Assembly (NCBI GenBank): GCA_020724025.1
Contig: DYHU01000128.1
Location: 1 to 10,174, forward strand
Reading direction: 5' to 3'
DNA length: 10,174 bases
From: Syntrophorhabdus sp.
GTDB lineage: Bacteria; Desulfobacterota; BSN033; UBA1163
Both the position numbers and the translations under genes were made by a program. Within the stretch, counting starts at the first letter, position 1. Every line of letters begins with the position of its first letter. Positions 5,213 to 10,174 of this stretch are shown in pieces. The notes under the pieces are model-generated. The model was given only the letters and a program-made list of their open reading frames with translations, ran no database searches and was not told the DNA's origin.

Positions 5213-6724
5213 TCATGCCGCGTCCACCTTGGTCTGTCGGAAGCCTTTCAACGCCCATCGTATTACTGGAGTGAGGTAAGAAAGAATGGCAGCGCCAATG
5301 AAAAGTGCGGAGATTGGCCGTGTGAAGAAGATAGAAAAACTTCCTCCGGATATGATGAGGGCCTGGCGAAGGGAATTTTCTGCTAAATTCCCAAGAACCA
5401 AGCCGAAGACAAGGGGAACGATAGGGTATTTAAGCTTTCTCATAAAATAGCCCAATACAGCGAAACCAAGCATCATCCACACATCAAAGAAATTATTATT
5501 GACGCTGTAGGCACCCACAGAAGCAAAGATGACGATGAATCCCATGACGATCGTATAGGGGAGGCGAAGCATGGCCACAAAGGCAGGAATCAAGAAGATG
5601 TTGATGAGCAGGAGAAGGAAATTGCCGATATACATGCTCGAAATCAGGCCCCAAACTAAATCAGGATTTTTTTGAAAAAGCATGGGGCCTGGCCGAATAC
5701 CCCACATCATAAAGCCTGCCAGCATCACTGCGGTCGTGGGCGATCCTGGAATGCCCAGCGCCAGTAATGGAGCGAAACCGCTGATCGAGGCGGCATTGTT
5801 AGCCGATTCGGGTGCCGCAACCCCTTCGATGGCTCCTTTGCCAAAGCGCTCAGGATGTTTAGAAACACGTTTTTCCGCAAGATAAGCGAGAAACGAAGCA
5901 GTCGTTATCCCTCCAGCAGGAATGATCCCAACAATGAATCCAATGATTCCACCTCTGAGAATTGCCCAGCGCGAGGCAATCCAGTCTTGCCATGTCAGAA
6001 AGAGATCGTGGAGGCGCAATTTGGATTTGAGTAGTTCTCCCTCCTCCGGCTCCTCAATGCTGAAGAAGACCTCGGCAATTCCGAACATACCACAGATGAT
6101 GATGATGAAATCGAAACCCCCGAGGAGTTGAGGGATGCCGAAGGCAAACCGGGGCATGCCGCTCACCACATCGAGCCCAATGGTAGCGATCAGAAGGCCG
6201 AGCATGGTGGAGATAATCGTTTTAATAGGCTCTTCTCCTCCAAAGACCGTAAGGAGGCCAAAGGCCATCGCTGCCAGGGCAAAGTATTCAGCTGGCCCGA
6301 ACCGTAAAGCGAATTTCGCCAACGCCGGCGCAAAAGCCATCAGGAGGATGATGGAAACAGTGCCGGCGATAAAGGAACCGATCACAGCAATCGATAATGC
6401 AGCGCCAGCCCGCCCTTTAAGGCCCATCTGATAACCGTCGATGCAGGTCATCACAGTGGAGGATTCACCCGGCACATTGATGAGAACCGAGGTGATGGTG
6501 CCTCCATAGGCGACACCATAATAGATGCCCGCAAACATGATGAGGGCTGAAGTAGGATTTGCCTTGAAGGTAAGGGGAAGGAGGAGAGCGATGGCTGTTG
6601 GCGCACCAATTCCTGGCAGGACTCCGATGATCTGTCCGAATAGAACTCCAACAAGGCAATAGATGATGTTATTAAAGGTGAGTGCGACGGAAAATCCGGT
6701 GTATAAATTATTGAGAAGGTCCAC
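5213..6724 (-). CDS. tctA: Tripartite tricarboxylate transporter large permease TctA
   Basis: This 503-residue polytopic membrane protein is the full usual length for TctA. It carries both halves of the family's internal repeat. The first has GVLPGIGAPTAIALLLPLTF (34-53) and GVAYGGTITSVLINVPGES (70-88). The second has GIIPAGG (266-272), EGVAAPESANNAA (300-312) and LALGIPGSPTTAV (321-333). About a dozen hydrophobic segments are apparent. With TctB it forms the permease that takes up a carboxylate delivered by periplasmic TctC, driven by an ion gradient. The substrate cannot be told from sequence. The start is GTG at 6724, preceded by AAGGA, 12 bases after the tctB stop, so the two are co-translated from one message. 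No terminator is obvious beyond its stop in the short gap to the DUF169 gene. Confidence 0.95.
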   Translation of the reverse strand: MDLLNNLYTGFSVALTFNNIIYCLVGVLFGQIIGVLPGIGAPTAIALLLPLTFKANPTSALIMFAGIYYGVAYGGTITSVLINVPGESSTVMTCIDGYQMGLKGRAGAALSIAVIGSFIAGTVSIILLMAFAPALAKFALRFGPAEYFALAAMAFGLLTVFGGEEPIKTIISTMLGLLIATIGLDVVSGMPRFAFGIPQLLGGFDFIIIICGMFGIAEVFFSIEEPEEGELLKSKLRLHDLFLTWQDWIASRWAILRGGIIGFIVGIIPAGGITTASFLAYLAEKRVSKHPERFGKGAIEGVAAPESANNAASISGFAPLLALGIPGSPTTAVMLAGFMMWGIRPGPMLFQKNPDLVWGLISSMYIGNFLLLLINIFLIPAFVAMLRLPYTIVMGFIVIFASVGAYSVNNNFFDVWMMLGFAVLGYFMRKLKYPIVPLVFGLVLGNLAENSLRQALIISGGSFSIFFTRPISALFIGAAILSYLTPVIRWALKGFRQTKVDAA

Positions 6725-6736
6725 GATTGTCCTTTT

Positions 6737-7183
6737 CTACCACCCTATCAGCCCTTGTGGCAAGGGAATAGTCAGCCAGGAGATGAAGATGAAGTGAATG
6801 CAAATGGCTGTCACCACAGCCGTGAGGCTGCATGAGACCCAGCGGTGTCTCCCCATTATCCGCATAGTGATACCAACAAAGAGAGCGAGACCGATAGAAA
6901 AACCCAGGAGAGGTAAAAAGAGGAAGGTAATAAAGATAATGATCAACACATGGAGGCCCAGCTTTGTTCGTGGTTTGAAGAATGTCCCTGTTTTGTCGTG
7001 TTTTTTGAGGACGTTGATTATGACAAAAATGGCGCAGCCAATAAGAGCCACTCCTAACCACAGGGGTAAAAACCCGGGGCCTGGACCATATTCGGAATAA
7101 TAGGGAAGTTGCGAGGAGAAAAAGACCACGGCCAGTCCGAATATTAGGACGACCACTCCCCCGATAAGGTCAGCGAGCCGCAT
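6737..7183 (-). CDS. tctB: Tripartite tricarboxylate transporter small subunit TctB
   Basis: This is a protein of about 148 residues with four predicted membrane helices. It has the TctB pattern: an N-terminal DLIGGVVVLIFGLAVVFFS helix, the loop GPGPGFLPLWLG typical of the family, a polar KKHDKTGTFFKPRTK loop, and three further helices to the C-terminus. It partners TctA in the inner membrane. I set the start at the ATG at 7183, because GGAG (7194-7191) lies seven bases upstream of it. The in-frame ATG at 7189 leaves only one base of spacing. The gene follows tctC after a hairpin with a T-run, and its ribosome-binding site begins one base after the T-rich run, so its expression may depend on read-through of that hairpin. 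Confidence 0.93.
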   Translation of the reverse strand: MRLADLIGGVVVLIFGLAVVFFSSQLPYYSEYGPGPGFLPLWLGVALIGCAIFVIINVLKKHDKTGTFFKPRTKLGLHVLIIIFITFLFLPLLGFSIGLALFVGITMRIMGRHRWVSCSLTAVVTAICIHFIFISWLTIPLPQGLIGW

Positions 7184-7194
7184 CCTCATTCTCC

Positions 7195-7242
7195 AAAGAA
7201 AAAACTCATCCGCGCCTCTCGAGCAGAAGGGCGGATGAGTTT
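7195..7242 (-). terminator. Hairpin plus T-run between tctC and tctB (attenuator or partial terminator)
   Basis: On the minus strand AAACTCATCCGC (7242-7231) pairs exactly with GCGGATGAGTTT (7213-7202) around a 17-base loop, and TTTCTTT follows directly. The structure fits an intrinsic terminator, but it sits inside the transporter operon, 15 bases after tctC. Partial termination here would yield excess binding protein over permease. The T-rich tract is interrupted by one C. Confidence 0.75.
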
Positions 7243-7256
7243 AGATCAAAAAGGAT

Positions 7257-8237
7257 TTACTTAAGGAGCCCCAGATCTTTCAGAATTTCTTTCGATTCTT
7301 CTTCATTCTGAGCAACCACCTTGGCGAACTCCTTGCTTCCCATCCAGCTAGGGCTGAGGCTATATTTCTTTAAATAGTTCTCCTTCCACGCGGAGGAATC
7401 CGCCATCCGCTTAAACATGTTTTCATAAAAAGCGGCGGCTTCGGGCGGGATGTCAAGGGCGGCAGTAATGCCCCGGTAGAAAAAATAGGTCACATCATGC
7501 CCTATCTCCTTTAATGTAGGAACATCTGGAAAATCCGTCATGCGTGTGGCCTTGGCAACGGCTACAGGGCGTACCATCTTGGCCTCCCACTGAGGCACGA
7601 ATTCAGGCGGATTGGCCCAGATCATATTGACATGTCCACCCAGAAGGGCTGTGATGCACTCTCCGCCACTTTTGAAGGGTACGTAACGAAGCTTTATCCC
7701 CGCAGACCGTTCAAAGAGACTCTGGCAAATCTGGTCATCCTGACCGGCGCCTGTTCCCCCGATGGTTAATTCTCCAGGGCGCTTTTTTGCCTCGGCGATA
7801 ACGTCACGGATCGTTTTGAGAGGTGAATCAGTCTTCACAACGATCAACTGCTCATCGAGGGCAAGATTACAAATCGGCGTGAGCTCACGGAATGTGGGGG
7901 CCCCCTTCCCTGCCACCAGCGCCGCCTGGGCCTGACCGGGGATGAAGGTCAGCAGGACATGGGGGTTGCCCCGCTGGGCGACGACCGATGTCGTTCCGAC
8001 GAGACCACTACCACCAGCCTTGTTAACAACGAGGAGGGGCACGGGGCATAACTTCTCTCCCTCAATGATGCTGGCAATGGACCGGGCTAATACGTCGCTG
8101 CCACCCCCTGGGGCAAAGGGAGCCACGAACTCAATCGGTTTGGATGGCTTCCAATCTGCGGCCTGGGCTCCACTGACAAAAACCAGGATCGTAAGAAACA
8201 CCACAACTGTTACTTGGAACAATTTGTTCATCTTCAT
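7257..8237 (-). CDS. tctC: TctC/Bug family periplasmic solute-binding protein
   Basis: This 326-residue secreted receptor belongs to the TTT system. The signal peptide is clear: MKMNKLF, a hydrophobic core (about 8-22), and cleavage after AQA (residue 26). The mature protein starts ADWKPSKPIEF and shows the family's APFAPGGGSDVLAR (39-52), VNKAGGSGLVG (71-81), GGTGAGQDD (160-168) and PDVPTLKE (237-244). Bug proteins bind carboxylates such as citrate or aromatic and amino acids between two lobes; the ligand here is unknown. The start is set at the ATG at 8237 because AGGAGG (8250-8245) is seven bases upstream. An in-frame ATG at 8279 would add 14 residues before a normal signal peptide. It heads the transporter genes and probably has its own promoter. 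Confidence 0.95.
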   Translation of the reverse strand: MKMNKLFQVTVVVFLTILVFVSGAQAADWKPSKPIEFVAPFAPGGGSDVLARSIASIIEGEKLCPVPLLVVNKAGGSGLVGTTSVVAQRGNPHVLLTFIPGQAQAALVAGKGAPTFRELTPICNLALDEQLIVVKTDSPLKTIRDVIAEAKKRPGELTIGGTGAGQDDQICQSLFERSAGIKLRYVPFKSGGECITALLGGHVNMIWANPPEFVPQWEAKMVRPVAVAKATRMTDFPDVPTLKEIGHDVTYFFYRGITAALDIPPEAAAFYENMFKRMADSSAWKENYLKKYSLSPSWMGSKEFAKVVAQNEEESKEILKDLGLLK

Positions 8238-8310
8238 CTCAGATCCTCCTTTCCCTGCATTTTTAGAATGATACAACAACCTCTTTCTTCATATCGAAGA
8301 AAATGTAGAA

Positions 8311-8339
8311 AATATATATGTATCTTGTCAGTTTTTCAA
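8311..8339 (-). promoter_or_regulatory. Candidate sigma70 promoter of tctC
   Basis: On the minus strand TTGAAA (8339-8334), 17 bases, then TATATT (8316-8311) match five of six consensus positions each. The -35 box begins five bases after the stop of the CO dehydrogenase gene, so tctC could be expressed independently. The leader would be about 65-70 bases. Confidence 0.55.
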
Positions 8340-8343
8340 GATC

Positions 8344-10029
8344 CTACGCCTTTTTTAGACTTTTTGCGAGTAACTCCGCTTTCCTTGTATACTCCATTTT
8401 TTCCGTGAGGACATGAAGCTTTGCACCGAATTTTTCTTCACAGAATCCACTCAGGGAGTCTATGGTCTTCTGACTACCGGTGACAGGGAGAAATGGCCAG
8501 AAATAGGTCGGAATCCCCAGGGCCACAGTCCAGGCAGCCCTGGCTACTGCCTTGGTCCGGTTAGCCTCAGGAAAACAGGCTACGATCGGAAATTCTTTGA
8601 TAGACTTTTTCCCCACGCTTACCATGTCCAATAAGAAATCGGTCACACCGCTATTTTCACAACTCCCCAGATCGACCACTGCCGGGACATTCTTCCCCAG
8701 AGAAGTAAGCAGAACCGATAAACCCTTGCCACAACTGGCATCACGCTGTTTTGGATTTAATAACCCGAATTTGGCCAGACTAACACTGGCACACCCCTCC
8801 GAAACGCAGAAAATATCTTTTTTCAATAACTCACGGGCGATTGAAACAATCTCATGATCCTGTGTGAACTTGACATTGTTACATCCTGCCAGGATGGCGA
8901 TTCCCTTAATTTTTCCATCTGACAAGGCCTTCACAACCTTGTCCGCATGAATGTCCTTTGGAGAGAAACCCATGACACCCGACTCTTTGATATTCGGGAT
9001 ATCTCTGGATACCTCACCGCGAACCTTAAAAGCCTCTTGAGCCATTCCAACGATCTCCTTGGCAAAAGAGCTCACATCTTTTTTATTTAAAACTTCTGTG
9101 GGGACGACTTCAACTTTCCACAGCTTGGCCAATTCCACTAAAGAGGGATTGACACATTGATCTCCGGTCACAATCAGATCCACTGCTCCTGTCATCAGAG
9201 GAATCTCCTGGGAGCCATAATTGGTAACCGGAGCAAAATTATTGGGTGGAACAAAGGGATCCGTGCAAACCCCCATGACTTTTATCTTCTTCCCTTTTGC
9301 TGCATCAGCAATCTTCTGTTTCAGAAAAGGAGAAAAATGACCATAAAGAAGAACAACGGGCAGGTCTTTCGGAAGCACACCCAGATTGACCTCCACGTTC
9401 GTGGGAGCGGTATCTCCGAAAACAGCCGTCTTCAATCTTCCCTGAAGCATCTGGGCTGCACAACCCATGAGGGCCCCTTTGAATGCCCACAGAAGCGTCT
9501 CCTCAACATTGCCGACCCCGCCATCCAATTTCTGAGACACCTTGAACAGGGCACTGGCAATTCCATCCGGATAGATACCTGCTGCCTTCCACCCGTCGAT
9601 AAGGGCCTTCGGAAATTTTTTCATTACCTCTGTATCCCCGTTTCCCAATATTTTTTGAATATCCTTCAGGATTTTATCCGCCTCCTGCTTGCGTTTGGGA
9701 GAACCTTCTTTCGCCTCAACACCCTGGGCAAAATCGGTCAATTGATCTAAATAACCCATTGCCCCTTGTACGACCAGTCTGACGAAAGAATGAACGGCAA
9801 GGATATCCTTGTCTTTCCCACAAATACCCACTTTGTTCTGATCTTTGAAGGGATGGCTGATGCACGGCCCCTGGAGACAATCCCTGCAATTCAATCCGGT
9901 CTCACAAAATCCACACTGGGGAAGCGACCCCTCATAACGATCCCACACCAATGGAATCTCTTTCTCTGCCGCTTCCTTTAAAAAATGATCTGCCACGCTA
10001 TCCGCGGTCTTTCTTTGTACGAAATCCAT
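8344..10029 (-). CDS. cooS: Anaerobic Ni-type carbon monoxide dehydrogenase catalytic subunit (CooS-like), compact variant
   Basis: This 561-residue cytoplasmic metalloenzyme belongs to the CooS family, which interconverts CO and CO2. The N-terminal TVWDRYE-like VWDRYE and PQCGFCETGLNCRDCLQGPC...VGICG give B-cluster cysteines 48, 51, 56 and 70. Cys39 is the D-cluster position, but its usual partner is Asn47, with Cys42 nearby instead. The C-cluster ligands all align: His231 (YGHF), Cys255 (GVCTD), Cys292 (DQCVNPS), Cys383 (AGCNNVK), Cys413 (EGCAS) and Cys457 (GSCEN). Lys493 (RTKAVA) matches the catalytic lysine. The four histidines of the usual proton path (93, 96, 99, 102) are Tyr, Gln, Asp and Gln. 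It is about 75 residues shorter than typical CooS, through several internal gaps. The start has AGGAG eight bases upstream. No cooC or cooF is adjacent; the TTT genes follow. CO activity is likely but unproven. Confidence 0.88.
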   Translation of the reverse strand: MDFVQRKTADSVADHFLKEAAEKEIPLVWDRYEGSLPQCGFCETGLNCRDCLQGPCISHPFKDQNKVGICGKDKDILAVHSFVRLVVQGAMGYLDQLTDFAQGVEAKEGSPKRKQEADKILKDIQKILGNGDTEVMKKFPKALIDGWKAAGIYPDGIASALFKVSQKLDGGVGNVEETLLWAFKGALMGCAAQMLQGRLKTAVFGDTAPTNVEVNLGVLPKDLPVVLLYGHFSPFLKQKIADAAKGKKIKVMGVCTDPFVPPNNFAPVTNYGSQEIPLMTGAVDLIVTGDQCVNPSLVELAKLWKVEVVPTEVLNKKDVSSFAKEIVGMAQEAFKVRGEVSRDIPNIKESGVMGFSPKDIHADKVVKALSDGKIKGIAILAGCNNVKFTQDHEIVSIARELLKKDIFCVSEGCASVSLAKFGLLNPKQRDASCGKGLSVLLTSLGKNVPAVVDLGSCENSGVTDFLLDMVSVGKKSIKEFPIVACFPEANRTKAVARAAWTVALGIPTYFWPFLPVTGSQKTIDSLSGFCEEKFGAKLHVLTEKMEYTRKAELLAKSLKKA

Positions 10030-10061
10030 CTCTTCCTCTCCTTTCTATAATCGATAGATCG

Positions 10062-10081
10062 TTTGACATTCCCAGGTCAAA
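10062..10081. promoter_or_regulatory. Inverted repeat upstream of the CO dehydrogenase gene, possible operator
   Basis: TTTGAC (10062-10067) and GTCAAA (10076-10081) form an exact dyad with an eight-base gap, 33 bases before the start codon. On the minus strand it includes TTGACC, a possible -35 box, but no good -10 follows at normal spacing. The half-site resembles those of CRP/FNR-type regulators, though the gap is wider than usual for them, so I assign no regulator. Confidence 0.4.
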
Positions 10082-10103
10082 ACCTCCGTTCAACCCCGAA
10101 AGA

Positions 10104-10174
10104 TCAATAGCTTCGTTTCGGAGCATACCCATACCAGGTCGCTCCCTCCTCCCTCTCCTCCAGAGCCAATGCCT
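10104..10174 (-). CDS. Possible C-terminal end of an upstream gene (partial)
   Basis: In one minus-strand frame the window edge reads ALALEEREEGATWYGYAPKR then SY and a TGA (10106-10104), 74 bases before the CO dehydrogenase start. The charged helix followed by an aromatic/basic tail looks like a protein C-terminus. Only 22 residues are visible and other frames are also open here. I do not recognise it. If real, it would be the gene preceding the dehydrogenase in the same direction. Confidence 0.3.
   Translation of the reverse strand, partial: ALALEEREEGATWYGYAPKRSY

Noticed and set aside
8284..8302. TTTCTTC...GAAGAAA inverted repeat between CO dehydrogenase and tctC as a terminator
   Set aside because: The stem is short and A+T-rich and no T-run follows on the minus strand.
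9157..9750. 197-codon plus-strand frame opposite the CO dehydrogenase
   Set aside because: It runs antisense to a gene with many conserved metal-ligand motifs; it is a shadow.
8344..10029. The dehydrogenase being a hybrid-cluster protein or a CooS-V-type enzyme lacking an active-site cysteine
   Set aside because: The N-terminal cysteine array and the AGCNNVK, EGC and GSC motifs are CooS-type, and every C-cluster cysteine I can align is present, unlike CooS-V. The placement of Cys255 depends on a one-residue gap and deserves a proper alignment.

Overview
The window looks like chromosomal DNA from a strict or facultative anaerobe, most plausibly a Desulfobacterota/deltaproteobacterial-type lineage. 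That placement is an inference. It rests on a nickel-type (CooS family) carbon monoxide dehydrogenase, a tripartite tricarboxylate transporter (TTT) operon, a DUF169 protein, and several small toxin-antitoxin-like pairs typical of such genomes. No rRNA, tRNA, CRISPR array or complete insertion sequence is visible.

Left part (about 1-4400) is an accessory, partly decayed region. Two degenerate direct repeats (about 31-136 and 1003-1112) bracket a DUF4258/DUF2283 pair (316-791). A four-helix membrane protein of unknown role (1291-1752, minus) follows, then about 560 bases with little that is convincing. Next is a UPF0175/DUF3368 (PIN-like) toxin-antitoxin operon (2349-3124) with a good extended -10 promoter. 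Beyond it lies the remnant of a DNA methyltransferase gene on the minus strand (3305-3466). Its start overlaps the stop of an ORF6N-domain gene (3463-4104, minus), and it carries an in-frame stop codon. Just past its broken end is what looks like a remnant of a second methylase-like gene on the plus strand. The ORF6N gene itself contains two adjacent near-perfect palindromes, both encoding the same short peptide.

Right part (about 4370-10174) is metabolic and intact. A DUF169 protein (4434-5180, plus) faces a minus-strand block read right to left: CO dehydrogenase (10029 to 8344), then tctC, tctB and tctA (8237 to 5213). tctC has its own plausible promoter at the end of the dehydrogenase gene. 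A hairpin followed by a T-run sits between tctC and tctB and would give more binding protein than permease. The far right edge may hold the last 23 codons of another minus-strand gene.

The dehydrogenase is the most interesting protein. It keeps every ligand I can align for the Ni-Fe-S C-cluster and the catalytic lysine. It is about 75 residues shorter than well-known CooS enzymes, lacks the four-histidine proton path, and has a rearranged cysteine pattern at the D-cluster. No cooF or cooC accessory gene is visible next to it. How it relates to the carboxylate transporter downstream is unknown; the two may only share a locus. I do not see clear evidence of an entirely new system. The best leads are the variant CO dehydrogenase, the palindromic insertions in the ORF6N gene, and the ORF6N-methyltransferase relic.
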